Made by a program: the position numbers and the translations under genes
Shown here: positions 9,756-18,743 of the stretch, in pieces
How positions within the stretch are numbered: the first letter of the stretch is position 1
Layout of the letters: the number at the start of each line of letters is the position of its first letter
Assembly (NCBI RefSeq): GCF_900156675.1
Contig: NZ_FTOH01000002.1
Span: forward strand, 434,001-498,000
DNA length: 64,000 nt
Source of the DNA: Thalassolituus maritimus
GTDB lineage: Bacteria > Pseudomonadota > Gammaproteobacteria > Pseudomonadales > Oceanobacteraceae
Direction of reading: 5' to 3'
The notes under the pieces: generated by a model
Told to the model about the DNA's origin: nothing
Seen by the model: only the letters and a program-made list of their open reading frames with translations
Databases searched by the model: none

Positions 9756-9781
9756 AAAAGGGGCGGTTAACGCCCCTTTTC
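9756..9781. terminator. Bidirectional intrinsic terminator
   Basis: A perfect AAAAGGGGCG / CGCCCCTTTT stem with a GTTAA loop lies between the convergent LTxxQ and DUF481 genes. The A-run on one side and the T-run on the other make it suitable for both strands. Confidence 0.9.
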
Positions 9782-9816
9782 AATGGTGGAATGGTTTACT
9801 GTTCAGGTTTCAGTGC

Positions 9817-10524
9817 TCAGAAGCTATAAACTAGGGTAACGCCGAATTCAGTATCGGTATTCTCAGTGCCTTCTGGCACTTCTTCCACATGCTTCACTTT
9901 GTAAGTCAGCTTAGATGCAAGGCTACCACTGAGCTGGCTTTGCAGGCCGGTTTCTGACTTGTAAATAGAATTGTCGCTGCCGATTTCTGCAGTGAAGTTT
10001 TCAATAAAGCTTACGCCTTCGCGGATTTGCCAGTCGTAACTCAGAGCCAGACGCCCAATGGCTTCTTCTTGAATCTCATCACTTTCTTTCAGTTTGTCGC
10101 GACGATAACCTGGACCAGCCTCAAGATTCAGTTCCATGGTGTCGTTCTTCAGAACGCGATAACCATAGTTCACCGATACTGTGCTCTGGTAGGTGTAACC
10201 ACTGAAGCGAGCACGCTCCTGCTGAGCAACGATCGCCATGTACGAGTGCTCGGTAAAGTTACGGTCAAACTGAGTCAGAGCGCTGTATTTCTCTTTTGAC
10301 TTAACACCGTCCTCTTCACTGGTCAGTGCTTCCAGTTTTAATGTGGTATCCCAGACTTCACCGGTCCGTTTTGCCATGAAGTTGGCGTTGATGCTCTGGG
10401 TGTCTGTGTTACCAGAGGTGAAGATTGTGCCCAGTTCTGCGGCACCATCCCAGGAAGGTTCAGCAGCCATTGCTGCGGTTGGAGCGATAACGATGGCCGC
10501 TACCAGTGCGTGCTTGCGAAGCAT
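9817..10524 (-). CDS. DUF481 outer-membrane beta-barrel protein (YdiY-like)
   Basis: A 235-residue protein with a clear signal peptide (MLRKHALVAAIVIAPTAAMA, residues 1-20). Alternating beta strands follow, with the DUF481 opening pattern GAAELGTIFTSGNTDTQSIN and aromatic-rich strands ending in VTLVYSF. The C-terminal phenylalanine suits BAM recognition. DUF481 proteins are outer-membrane barrels of unknown function, sometimes called salt-induced OMPs. It is a single gene with its own promoter at 10561-10589 and a shared terminator downstream. Its ribosome binding site is AAGGAA, about 8 bp upstream. Confidence 0.85.
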   Translation of the reverse strand: MLRKHALVAAIVIAPTAAMAAEPSWDGAAELGTIFTSGNTDTQSINANFMAKRTGEVWDTTLKLEALTSEEDGVKSKEKYSALTQFDRNFTEHSYMAIVAQQERARFSGYTYQSTVSVNYGYRVLKNDTMELNLEAGPGYRRDKLKESDEIQEEAIGRLALSYDWQIREGVSFIENFTAEIGSDNSIYKSETGLQSQLSGSLASKLTYKVKHVEEVPEGTENTDTEFGVTLVYSF

Positions 10525-10560
10525 ATTTGGATATTCCTTGATACGACTGTATTCGGTTGC

Positions 10561-10589
10561 AGAATAGCGAGTGACTATGACAGGTTCAA
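10561..10589 (-). promoter_or_regulatory. Probable sigma-70 promoter of the DUF481 gene
   Basis: On the minus strand, TTGAAC (10589-10584) and TATTCT (10566-10561) are separated by 17 bp, with the start codon about 37 bp further on. The call rests on consensus matching only. Confidence 0.5.
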
Positions 10590-10607
10590 TACTTCATAGT
10601 TCACATA

Positions 10608-11417
10608 TCAAGGTTGCAGGGGCGTTTCCGTGCTCCAGTCCTGGAGTCCGTAACGCTCCAGTATTTCCGTAAGCCGACCAGATTTCCGTAAACGTTGGAT
10701 ACCTTCATCCAGCTGTCGGGTGTAAGTCTCTGACGTCTCTGGCGTTGCAGGCGAGCAGGCAATGTATAGCTTATCGGCCACTCCGATGTTGCCTGCGGGT
10801 CTCACGGCGCCTTCCATCCCGAGCGTTGCGACTGTGTAGTTGACCACAGTGGCCGAACCCACAATGGCATCAATACGGCCAGACAGAAGTTTCTGCAGGT
10901 TTTTCTCCAGTGCGTTATCGCCCTTCATTAACTGCACCCGGCTACCGGGAGAGCCGTCGCGGATGGCCATTGCTATATGTTCATCGACAGCACCCTGGTC
11001 ATAGGAGTAGCCGCCAATGACGCCCAAACGGATGTTGCTCAGCTGACTGGGAGAGTGATATGTCCACGGGTTTCCAGAGCGGGTGTAAAACGTACTCTGA
11101 TCAAGCCCCAGTGAAAGAGAATGAAATACAAAGTCGGGAACTTCTTCTGGTAACGCACCAAGTATGCAGTCGATGTTTCCTGAACGAGCTTCACTGATGG
11201 CCCGTTCCCAGGGAATCGTTGAGTAATCGACCTGATGACCTTCGCTATTCCAGATTTCGTTCGCGAGTTCGACGATGTAGCCGGGTTTATCACTGCCGGG
11301 TGTCGCGTTGTACGGGGGCCAGATATCGGCTCTCAGGCTGATGGTGTCTGCACTGGCCTGATACACACTTAGTGCACCGGTAAGTGCGGTCATTGCGATG
11401 GATAACGCGCGTCTCAT
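10608..11417 (-). CDS. Periplasmic solute-binding protein (SBP_bac_3 type)
   Basis: 269 residues from the second of two adjacent ATGs (11417), which is 5 bp from a GGAGG site; the frame extends to 11441 but without a better site. A signal peptide (ALSIAMTALTGALSVYQASA) precedes a type-3 extracellular solute-binding fold with WPPYN, PGYIVELANEIW, IPWERAISEARSGNIDCILGA and a C-terminal LRKSGRLTEILERYGL. Such proteins bind amino acids or other small polar ligands for ABC importers or sensors. No permease or ATPase genes flank it, so it is an orphan; PhaZ-adjacent homologues of this kind are often annotated only as transporter substrate-binding domain proteins. The ligand is unknown. Confidence 0.8.
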   Translation of the reverse strand: MRRALSIAMTALTGALSVYQASADTISLRADIWPPYNATPGSDKPGYIVELANEIWNSEGHQVDYSTIPWERAISEARSGNIDCILGALPEEVPDFVFHSLSLGLDQSTFYTRSGNPWTYHSPSQLSNIRLGVIGGYSYDQGAVDEHIAMAIRDGSPGSRVQLMKGDNALEKNLQKLLSGRIDAIVGSATVVNYTVATLGMEGAVRPAGNIGVADKLYIACSPATPETSETYTRQLDEGIQRLRKSGRLTEILERYGLQDWSTETPLQP

Positions 11418-11454
11418 CATCGCCTCCACATTGGGCTGCAATCGATCGTTTCTG

Positions 11455-11814
11455 TCAGGAGCGAGGTAGTTTTTTGTCGATACGTCCCAGCAAAAAATCT
11501 TTCAGCATTACCCAGTCACCCATGAAGCTCCATAAAGGATAGCGGAAAGTGGCAGGTTTATTGTGTTCGAAGAAGAAATGTCCGATCCAGGCAAAGGCAT
11601 AACCAGCTACCAGAGCCATCGGAATGTACTGGAAATTCCCACTGGTCAGTGAAAACAACAGAACACCCAGGCCAATCGAGCTGCCAATGTAGTGCAGGCT
11701 GCGACAGGTGGAGTTCCGATGCTCAGAGAGATAATAAGGATAAAACTCACTAAAGCTCGTGAATCTGTGATCTTTGCTGACAGCGCTTTCGCTGTTTTTT
11801 GTTTGTGTACTCAT
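11455..11814 (-). CDS. Mpo1-like (DUF962) membrane protein
   Basis: A 119-residue protein. The ATG at 11814 is chosen because GGAGAGG lies 8 bp upstream; a GTG at 11823 would overlap that site. It has the DUF962 pattern SFSEFYPYYLSEHRNSTCR, then HYIGSSIGLGVLLFSL and GHFFFEHNKPATFRYP, and two to three hydrophobic segments. Yeast Mpo1 of this family is an iron-dependent dioxygenase in 2-hydroxy fatty acid alpha-oxidation; the conserved histidines (HR, HY, GHFFFEH) are present here. Bacterial members have no established function that I know of. The gene is divergent from phaZ. Confidence 0.8.
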   Translation of the reverse strand: MSTQTKNSESAVSKDHRFTSFSEFYPYYLSEHRNSTCRSLHYIGSSIGLGVLLFSLTSGNFQYIPMALVAGYAFAWIGHFFFEHNKPATFRYPLWSFMGDWVMLKDFLLGRIDKKLPRS

Positions 11815-12127
11815 GATGGCCACCTCTCCTCGTTATTATTATTGGCAGGCGGGTTTTCCGCACATTGCAAAATAACGTCATTACCAGTGTTACCCACAGG
11901 GCGCGGTGCGCCAAATCCCGAACTTATCGGGCCATAAAGAGGCAAACTTAACTCACAGTATAGACAATTTGACCCCAGAGGAAAATAAACGTCCTGATCG
12001 TCCGGTTGGTTCAGATTAAATTTCAATGAATGAACAGACACATCTGAACCTTCAGCTATGCTGGAAGTCTTCCCTGATCCGGGGCATGACCCGGATAAAT
12101 TCTGGTGCGATGACGAGGTGGAATGGA
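11815..12127. other. Divergent intergenic region, Mpo1-like / phaZ (313 bp)
   Basis: No coding sequence is supported. An in-frame extension of phaZ to 12026 exists, but its residues do not resemble PhaZ N-termini. The region holds a perfect 7-bp hairpin, ATCCGGG (12077-12083) / CCCGGAT (12090-12096), about 30 bp before the chosen phaZ ATG. An AT-rich stretch around 11940-12030 is a likely promoter area, but no clear -35/-10 pair stands out. Confidence 0.5.
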
Positions 12128-13348
12128 ATGCTCTACACAATCAATGCCCACGTAATGAATGCGCTACGCCCGATGCATGTGGCGGCACGCCTGTCCCGGC
12201 AGATGTTTTACCAACCCTGGAACCCGATGAATTATGGTTGGTATCTGCGCACTGTTCGTGCCTCGCTTGAACTGGTTGAGCGTTTAACGGATTTCTATGA
12301 AAAACCGGAATGGAGACTCGATACGACACGTATTGATGGCCGTGAAGTGGGCATCGAGTATTGCAGTGTCGTTGAAAAGCCTTATTGCGATCTGGTTCAT
12401 TTCCGCCGTCGGAAGCGTGGCCTTGAACAGCCTAAGCTGCTGATCGTAGCGCCACTGTCCGGACACTTTTCCACCTTGTTGCGGGGGACAGTTGCTGAGT
12501 TTTTACCAGATCATGAGGTCTACATCACCGACTGGTTGAATGCTCGTGATGTTCCGCGTTCTAAAGGTGAATTCAGTTTTGATGATTATGTCGATTATCT
12601 GATCGAATTTCTGGAGTTCCTTGGCCCGGATACTCACGTTCTGGCAGTGTGTCAGCCCTGTGTTCCGGCACTTGTCGCGGCGAGTGTTATGTCAGAGCAG
12701 GGCAGCAAAGCGGTACCCAAGTCCATGACCTTAATGGGCGGGCCGATTGATGTGCGTATCAGCCCGACAGAAGTAAACGATTACGCATCTGGAAAGGACC
12801 TTGAGTGGTTCGAAGATAATGTGATCTGTCACGTGCCGGATGGTTTTGCCGGTCGTGGTCAGTCGGTGTATCCCGGGTTTATCCAGCTGTCTGGCTTTAT
12901 GTCGATGAATATGGACAACCACGTCAGTAAACATTTTAAGTTCTTTACTGATCTGGTGAAGGGTGACGGCGACAGCGCAGAAGCGCACAGAGAGTTTTAC
13001 AACGAGTACCTCGCGGTGATGGATATGCCAGCCCGCTATTACCTCGATACCATCCGCAAAGTATTCCTGGAGTATCAGCTGCCTGAAGGCACGATGGAGT
13101 ATCGCGGAAAAGTCATTGATCTGAAGGCCATTAAAGATATGGCTCTTATGACGATTGAGGGCGAGCTCGATGATATCACCGGTAAAGGGCAGACCGCTTG
13201 CGCGCTGGATCTTTGTGCCGGTATTCCCGACAAAATGAAAATTCACCGCGAGGAGCCGGGTGTAGGCCATTACGGTATTTTTAACGGTCGTAAATTCCGC
13301 GAGAGCATTGCCCCTGCTGTTAAGGCCTTTATGACCAAGCACAGTTAA
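12128..13348 (+). CDS. phaZ: Intracellular polyhydroxyalkanoate depolymerase
   Basis: 406 residues from the ATG at 12128, chosen because family members begin with an MLY-type sequence and GAGGTG lies 7 bp upstream. It is an alpha/beta hydrolase of the intracellular PHB depolymerase type (TIGR01849). It has KLLIVAPLSGHFSTLLRGTV, the nucleophile elbow AVCQPCVPALVA with a cysteine (C175) where lipases have serine, ITDWLNARDVP, and the C-terminal histidine segment GVGHYGIFNGRKF. There is no signal peptide, as expected for a granule-bound cytoplasmic enzyme. It releases hydroxybutyrate units from stored PHA. The acyl-CoA ligase and thiolase within 6 kb support a PHA/fatty-acid setting; no phaC synthase is in the window. 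Confidence 0.93.
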   Translation: MLYTINAHVMNALRPMHVAARLSRQMFYQPWNPMNYGWYLRTVRASLELVERLTDFYEKPEWRLDTTRIDGREVGIEYCSVVEKPYCDLVHFRRRKRGLEQPKLLIVAPLSGHFSTLLRGTVAEFLPDHEVYITDWLNARDVPRSKGEFSFDDYVDYLIEFLEFLGPDTHVLAVCQPCVPALVAASVMSEQGSKAVPKSMTLMGGPIDVRISPTEVNDYASGKDLEWFEDNVICHVPDGFAGRGQSVYPGFIQLSGFMSMNMDNHVSKHFKFFTDLVKGDGDSAEAHREFYNEYLAVMDMPARYYLDTIRKVFLEYQLPEGTMEYRGKVIDLKAIKDMALMTIEGELDDITGKGQTACALDLCAGIPDKMKIHREEPGVGHYGIFNGRKFRESIAPAVKAFMTKHS

Positions 13349-13450
13349 TCTGCCGGCCGGGCCCGTGTGGGCCTGGCTCAATGGCTCGCTTTCATTGCCC
13401 TTGCTATCATGAGCCTTCCTATGTGACGGGTTCTACAGGACGAACTGCTC

Positions 13451-14776
13451 ATGACAGACGCTTCTCACCGGTCAGGCCTGACCGATGATATCTACGAAAA
13501 ACTGGTTAATGACGAAGACGCCCGCGCCTGTAAGTCGATTCCTGAAAGTGCGTGCCGGGAAGTCCCTGGCAATTTCCTCAAAACCTTGCTCAGTATGTTT
13601 TTCTCCAAGCTGGGTGATGCACTGGTTAACCCTAAAATTACCTTACCCTGGCTAATGCAGTCAGTCGGCGCTCCTGCGTGGATGCTCGGCTGGTTGGTGC
13701 CGATTCGTGAGTCGGGTTCGATGTTGCCACAGCTGGCCATCGCCAGTGTCGCACGCACCATGGCTATCCGTAAATGGATGTGGGTTCTGGGCAGTGCATT
13801 ACAGGCGCTGGCCGTGCTGGGTATTGCAGCCGTCGCCTTCTCGCTGGAAGGAGCACTGGCAGGTTGGGCGATGCTGGCGTTAGTCGTTGTCTTCAGCCTG
13901 TCACGGGGGCTGAGCTCTGTCGCATCCAAGGACGTTCTGGGTAAGACGATTCCAAAAGCCCGGCGCGGAACCCTGAATGGCTGGGCCGAGACAGCTGCGG
14001 GGCTGATTACGTTGACGGTTGCGTTATTACTGATCAGCGGGGTGCTGGGAGAAGGCTCCACAACCCTCTACGCCACTGGTTTTGCTCTGGCAGCCCTGAT
14101 GTGGGTGATTGCTGGTGGCGTTTATGCCGGAATTAATGAATTTCCGGGAGAGACAGACGGTGGGAACAATGGACTCAAGGAAGCCTTTGCCAGACTGTCG
14201 TTACTGAAAACCGACGCACCTTTCCGGCGTTTCTTATTGTCCCGTTCTTTACTTCTTTGTTCAGCGCTCACGGCGCCTTTTATTGTAGTTCTTGCTCATC
14301 AGGAACTGGATGCGGCGATCAGTATGCTGGCTCTGTTTATGGCCGCTAGTGGTGCGGGCAGCCTGGTGTCAGGGCGCTTCTGGGGGCGCTTCGCGGATGT
14401 CACCAGTCGCCTTGTCATGGTTCGTGCGGGGATGATGTCTGCGGCTGTCGGTGGAGTGATATTTCTTATCGGAGCATTCCGAACCGAGTGGCTTTCAGAA
14501 ATCTGGGTACTACCTCTGTTGTATTTTGTATTGAGTATCGCCCATCAAGGGGTTCGTCTGGGAAGAAAGACGTATGTGGTCAACCTCGGTGAAGGCAATA
14601 AGCGCACGGATTATGTATCTGTGGGTAATACATTGATTGGCGTTATGTTGCTTATGACAGGGTTTATCAGTCTGCTGGAGCCGCTGATCGGTGTCAGTGG
14701 CGTTATCCTGATACTGTCATTTATGGGGATGGCGGGTAGTTGGATGGCTATAAAATTACCCGAAGTTGAAGGCTGA
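13451..14776 (+). CDS. MFS transporter
   Basis: A 441-residue polytopic membrane protein with about twelve hydrophobic segments, starting after a soluble acidic N-terminus of about 45 residues. MFS-like features include SRGLSSVASKDVLGKTIPKARRGTLNGW between transmembrane segments and a central loop with charged residues near FPGETDGG. The substrate cannot be read from sequence. It lies 102 bp downstream of phaZ on the same strand and converges with the acyl-CoA ligase. An anion or organic-acid substrate linked to PHA turnover is possible but purely inferred. Confidence 0.8.
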   Translation: MTDASHRSGLTDDIYEKLVNDEDARACKSIPESACREVPGNFLKTLLSMFFSKLGDALVNPKITLPWLMQSVGAPAWMLGWLVPIRESGSMLPQLAIASVARTMAIRKWMWVLGSALQALAVLGIAAVAFSLEGALAGWAMLALVVVFSLSRGLSSVASKDVLGKTIPKARRGTLNGWAETAAGLITLTVALLLISGVLGEGSTTLYATGFALAALMWVIAGGVYAGINEFPGETDGGNNGLKEAFARLSLLKTDAPFRRFLLSRSLLLCSALTAPFIVVLAHQELDAAISMLALFMAASGAGSLVSGRFWGRFADVTSRLVMVRAGMMSAAVGGVIFLIGAFRTEWLSEIWVLPLLYFVLSIAHQGVRLGRKTYVVNLGEGNKRTDYVSVGNTLIGVMLLMTGFISLLEPLIGVSGVILILSFMGMAGSWMAIKLPEVEG

Positions 14777-14826
14777 AACAGGCGTTCAACTTCAGGTGTT
14801 CAGTCTGGCTTTATCTCAGGGGCGGT

Positions 14827-16485
14827 TCAGTTTTTATCAACCAGATAGTTGATGTACTCATCCCGGAGGCTACGTTTCTGTAGTTTCCCTGTGGCGGTAT
14901 GGGGGAGTTCGTCCACCACAAGAATATCGTCGGGCATCCACCATTTGGCTATTTTCCCATCAAGATAGGCATAGACGCTTTCTTTAGTGACGGTCTTGCC
15001 TTCCAGGGCAACGATAAACAGCAGGGGACGTTCATCCCATTTAGGGTGCTTCACACCGATAACGCAGGCTTCTGCGACTTCTGGGTGGCCGACCGCAGCA
15101 TTCTCCAGGTCGATGGATGAGATCCATTCGCCGCCAGACTTCACAACGTCTTTCGCCCGGTCGACGATCTGCAGGTAGCTTTGAGCATCGATCACCGCAA
15201 TGTCACCGGTGTCGAACCAGACACCGCCATCTTTATCAGTAAAAAAGGCATCGGGCTTTTCTGTCTTGTAGTAACTGCGTAGCACCCAGGGGCCTCTGAC
15301 CCGAAGGAAGCCGCGACTGGTGCCATCGTGTGGAAGTGGCTCTCCGTCGTCATCAAAGATTTCCAGGTCAATACCAAACATGGGCTTACCGGCGGTTGTC
15401 TGAATCCGGTAGCGTTCATCATCAGACATACTGGCCATCGCTTTCGTCGGTGCTCCGAGCGTCGCCAGCGGTGACGTCTCGGTCATCCCCCAGATAGGGA
15501 GCAGGTAAATGCCAAAGTCTTTATCGAGTGTCTCAACCAGAGAACGTGGCGAGGCCGAACCGCCGACACCAACGGTTTTCACTGACGGTATGGTGAGGTC
15601 ATTGGCTTTCAGATAATCGATCAGGCGCAGCCAGACTGTAGGCACACCGAGCATCATGTCGACCTGAGCAACATCAATCAGCTCATACAGGTCCGGGCCA
15701 TCCATTCCCTCCCCTGGAAGTACGAGGGAGGCACCAGACATAGGAGCAATGTACGGCATTCCCCAGGCGCAGACGTGATACATGGGGACAACAGGCATCA
15801 CAACACTGTCGGAAGAGACATTCAGGGCATCCGGGTTACGGCTGGCGTAGGCGTGCAGAACGGTGGATGCGTGTGAGTACAGGACGCCTTTGGGGTTGCC
15901 CGTGGTGCCAGAGGTGTAGCACAGGCAGGCAGCGGTATCCGCTTCAAAACGGGGCCATTCGTACATATCTGGCTGCTGAGCCAACAGGTGTTCATAGTTG
16001 TGAACATGCGGCAGTGACGTGTCGGGCATCTGATCTTCGTCGATCATCAGAATGAACCCTTTAACGCTGGAGAGCTTGTCGGCAATGGGCTCCAGAAGCG
16101 GAGCAAAACAGGCATCGAGAAAGACATAGCAGTCTTCAGCGTGCTGGATAATGTACTCGACCTGTTCCGCATACAGGCGCGGGTTCACCGTATGGCAGAT
16201 GGCACCGATGCCCGATATCCCGTAGTAGCACTCGAAGTGGCGATAGCCGTTCCAGGCCAGCGTTGCTACTCGATCACCGGGTTGTACGCCCAGTGAAATC
16301 AGCGCATGTGCCAACTGCTTACTCCGTCGCAGTGCGTCCTTGTAGGTGTATCTGTGAATATCCCCTTCAAGCCTGCGGCTGATGATCTCTCGAGAGCCGT
16401 GATGAGCGGCTGCGTATTCCAGCAAATCACTGATCAGCATGGGCTGCGTCATCATTTGCCCGGAGACAGGTCGCGCGGTTGTCAT
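14827..16485 (-). CDS. Fatty acyl-CoA synthetase (AlkK-like AMP-binding enzyme)
   Basis: A 552-residue ANL-superfamily enzyme. The P-loop [17 protein letters not shown] lies near residue 190, followed by the A5 segment WGMTETSPL, the A7 motif [13 protein letters not shown], the A8 hinge [18 protein letters not shown] and the C-terminal catalytic lysine in [12 protein letters not shown]. Length and motifs resemble medium-chain fatty acid CoA ligases such as AlkK. It activates a fatty acid with ATP and CoA via an acyl-AMP. AAGGA lies 7 bp upstream of the start. Chain length is not provable from sequence. Confidence 0.9.
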   Translation of the reverse strand: MTTARPVSGQMMTQPMLISDLLEYAAAHHGSREIISRRLEGDIHRYTYKDALRRSKQLAHALISLGVQPGDRVATLAWNGYRHFECYYGISGIGAICHTVNPRLYAEQVEYIIQHAEDCYVFLDACFAPLLEPIADKLSSVKGFILMIDEDQMPDTSLPHVHNYEHLLAQQPDMYEWPRFEADTAACLCYTSGTTGNPKGVLYSHASTVLHAYASRNPDALNVSSDSVVMPVVPMYHVCAWGMPYIAPMSGASLVLPGEGMDGPDLYELIDVAQVDMMLGVPTVWLRLIDYLKANDLTIPSVKTVGVGGSASPRSLVETLDKDFGIYLLPIWGMTETSPLATLGAPTKAMASMSDDERYRIQTTAGKPMFGIDLEIFDDDGEPLPHDGTSRGFLRVRGPWVLRSYYKTEKPDAFFTDKDGGVWFDTGDIAVIDAQSYLQIVDRAKDVVKSGGEWISSIDLENAAVGHPEVAEACVIGVKHPKWDERPLLFIVALEGKTVTKESVYAYLDGKIAKWWMPDDILVVDELPHTATGKLQKRSLRDEYINYLVDKN

Positions 16486-16815
16486 ATGGCGTTCCTTTGC
16501 AGTGTCGCGGCATGGTGCGCGCGAAAATGAGAGAAGCAGTGAGGTGCTATGGGGATCTCACCATTCAGAGAGATCAGCTTATGCCGAGCAAGCAGAGTCA
16601 GCCAGTGCAAACGTGAAGATTGTTAACTCTGCTGCCACTCAGGGAGCTTCTGCGGCCAAATAGAAAAAGTCAGGTCACCGGGTATCGCGGTTTGGCTCGT
16701 ATGGACTAATTTTAAATAGGACATATCAGGACATGAAGTTGATCGGATATCACCTGTTCAGTGTGAGGATGTCCCGTCATTCTTGGCCCGTTTTGCAACA
16801 TGAGCATATTCCCAG
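16486..16815. other. Divergent intergenic region, acyl-CoA ligase / C39-like gene (330 bp)
   Basis: No gene is supported. Short open frames here resemble nothing. A direct repeat of AGGACAT occurs around 16717-16736, about 80 bp upstream of the C39-like gene, and could be a regulator site. No clear promoter or hairpin is visible. Confidence 0.4.
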
Positions 16816-17367
16816 ATGAAATTCGCAGTACTGACAATGCTTGTATGGTTCTTCAGCTCTGCATGTGCATTCGCAGTCGAAGATACCCCAGCGCTGGATG
16901 ATAAGCAGACGCATGCTGCTCTTGAGTCGTCGGGTTGTGCTTATATGGTGTCTGTCATGCTTGAAGAAAGCATGGGGGTGAAAACCAGCGAAGTTGATAT
17001 ATTCGCATTACTTTTTATTCACGGTGATCCAGTCAGAATCCGTGAGCAACGTGGTTTCAACTTCTACGACATAAAACAGGCGGCAGCGGCATTGGGCCTT
17101 CGTGCCAGTGCTTATAAATCTGACGACTTGTTGCTTGATCTGGCACAGCGCAAGCTCCAGCAGCAGGATGGCCCTTACCTCCTGTTGAAGGACAATCCGG
17201 AAGGTGTCGATCGGTTCTACCTCTACTACTTTGAAGATGAAGAGTACGTCTACCTGCGTGATCCATTCGAGGGCATGATTACCATAGAGCGCAGCGAGTT
17301 TAATCGAACCTTCGTTCCTTATGTGTTGATTATTGAGGGTAAAACGACTGAGTTTACCGAGGTGTAG
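16816..17367 (+). CDS. Secreted C39-peptidase-like protein, probably catalytically degenerate
   Basis: A 183-residue protein with a signal peptide (cleavage near ACAFA, residue 20). The fold signature is that of stand-alone C39 (bacteriocin-processing-like) peptidases: a cysteine at the start of the first helix (SSGCAYMV, C41), then GFNFYDIKQAAAALGLRASAY, GPYLLLK and a late RDPFEG aspartate (D149). The catalytic His normally found at the start of the penultimate strand is not there; the equivalent stretch reads DRFYLYYF. It is therefore probably a pseudo-protease or binding domain, like C39-like domains in some transporters. No ABC transporter or bacteriocin precursor is nearby. It converges with the thiolase gene. 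Confidence 0.6.
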   Translation: MKFAVLTMLVWFFSSACAFAVEDTPALDDKQTHAALESSGCAYMVSVMLEESMGVKTSEVDIFALLFIHGDPVRIREQRGFNFYDIKQAAAALGLRASAYKSDDLLLDLAQRKLQQQDGPYLLLKDNPEGVDRFYLYYFEDEEYVYLRDPFEGMITIERSEFNRTFVPYVLIIEGKTTEFTEV

Positions 17368-17371
17368 AGGT

Positions 17372-17395
17372 CGGGGTATCCCAACGGACACCCCG
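17372..17395. terminator. Hairpin between convergent C39-like and thiolase genes
   Basis: CGGGGT-a-TCC pairs with GGA-c-ACCCCG around a CAAC loop. It lies in the 41-bp gap between two convergent stops. There is no good T-run on either side, so termination efficiency is uncertain. Confidence 0.45.
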
Positions 17396-17408
17396 TCTGG
17401 CTCTTTGC

Positions 17409-18590
17409 TTAACTTCGTTCTACCGCAAGAGAAACACCCATTCCTCCGCCAATGCATAAGGTAGCCAGACCTTTCTTAGCGTCACGGCGAGCCATTTCAT
17501 GCAGCAGTGTGACCAGAATCCGGCATCCTGAAGCGCCGATCGGATGGCCGAGTGCGATGGCACCGCCGTTCACATTGATCTTATCAGCATCCCACTCCAG
17601 CCCCTTGTTGACCGACAGTGCCTGAACCGCAAAGGCCTCATTGGCCTCAATCAGGTCCAGGTCAGCAACCGACCAGCCTGCCTTGCTCAGGCATTTTTTA
17701 GTCGCTGGAATCGGCCCTGTTCCCATAATGCGTGGCTCAACACCGGCATTGGCGTAACCTTTGATAGTTGCCAGCACTGGAAGACCCAGCTCCGCGGCCT
17801 TGGCTGCACTCATTAGCATCACAGCAGCGGCACCATCGTTTAGCGATGAAGCATTACCAGCGGTAACTGAGCCGTCTTTACTGAAGGCCGGGCGCATGCC
17901 TGCAAGCTTTTCTGCGGTTGTCCCCGGGCGCGGGTTTTCATCAACCTTAAATACGATAGGGTCGCCTTTACGCTGAGGAATTTCGATCGGGGTGATTTCA
18001 GCATCGAATGTGCCTGCTTCAATTGCGGCGAGGGCTTTGTTCTGAGATGCCGCAGCAAAGGCGTCCTGCTCTTCGCGACTGATGTTGTAGTCACAGGCGA
18101 TGTTCTCGGCTGTTGTTCCCATATGGTAGTCATTGAATGCGTCCCAGAGGCCATCCACGACCATCGTATCGACCATGGTAATTGGTCCCATGCGTTGGCC
18201 ATTACGGGAGCCCGGCATCGCGTGCGGTGCGTTGGACATAGACTCCTGGCCTCCGGCGATAATGACGTCAGCATCACCACAAGCAATGGCCTGCGCGGCA
18301 AGGTGAACTGCCTTCAGGCCCGAGCCGCAGACTTTGTTGATGGTCATGGCAGGAACAGAAGACGGAAGCCCTGCTTTGATTGCTGACTGGCGCGCAGGAT
18401 TCTGGCCGGCGGCGGCCGTCAGTACCTGGCCCATCAATACCTCATCGACGAGTCCTGCGTCGATACCAGTTTTCTCTATGATGGATGAAATCACCGCCGC
18501 GCCGAGGTCGACGGCGGACAGTCCGGCAAGTGATCCGCCAAAGCTTCCGATAGCGGTACGGGTAGCTGCAACTATGACAACGTCAGTCAT
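17409..18590 (-). CDS. Acetyl-CoA C-acetyltransferase (thiolase, PhaA/AtoB type)
   Basis: A 393-residue thiolase of biosynthetic length. The acyl-accepting cysteine is in [11 protein letters not shown] (C88), the His motif is [14 protein letters not shown], and the second cysteine is in LCIGGGMG. The start [14 protein letters not shown] matches PhaA/AtoB proteins. It condenses two acetyl-CoA to acetoacetyl-CoA, or reverses this. Proximity to phaZ suggests PHA or ketone-body metabolism, but no phaB or phaC is seen here. The degradative role of AtoB cannot be excluded. Confidence 0.93.
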   Translation of the reverse strand: MTDVVIVAATRTAIGSFGGSLAGLSAVDLGAAVISSIIEKTGIDAGLVDEVLMGQVLTAAAGQNPARQSAIKAGLPSSVPAMTINKVCGSGLKAVHLAAQAIACGDADVIIAGGQESMSNAPHAMPGSRNGQRMGPITMVDTMVVDGLWDAFNDYHMGTTAENIACDYNISREEQDAFAAASQNKALAAIEAGTFDAEITPIEIPQRKGDPIVFKVDENPRPGTTAEKLAGMRPAFSKDGSVTAGNASSLNDGAAAVMLMSAAKAAELGLPVLATIKGYANAGVEPRIMGTGPIPATKKCLSKAGWSVADLDLIEANEAFAVQALSVNKGLEWDADKINVNGGAIALGHPIGASGCRILVTLLHEMARRDAKKGLATLCIGGGMGVSLAVERS

Positions 18591-18743
18591 GTGTATCTCC
18601 AGTAAAACAGTAGAAAAGCGGGATGAGCGCCCGCGGATGCGCTACAACAATTCTACTGTATAGACTGTTAAGCGCGATCAGGAGGCAATCGGGATAAGCA
18701 GGAGGCACATTGATGACAATGCACCTCACGAGAGGGTGGGTTG

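Noticed and set aside
12731-13381. 216-codon open frame antisense to phaZ
   Set aside because: It lies entirely over a strongly supported gene and has no ribosome site or family resemblance.
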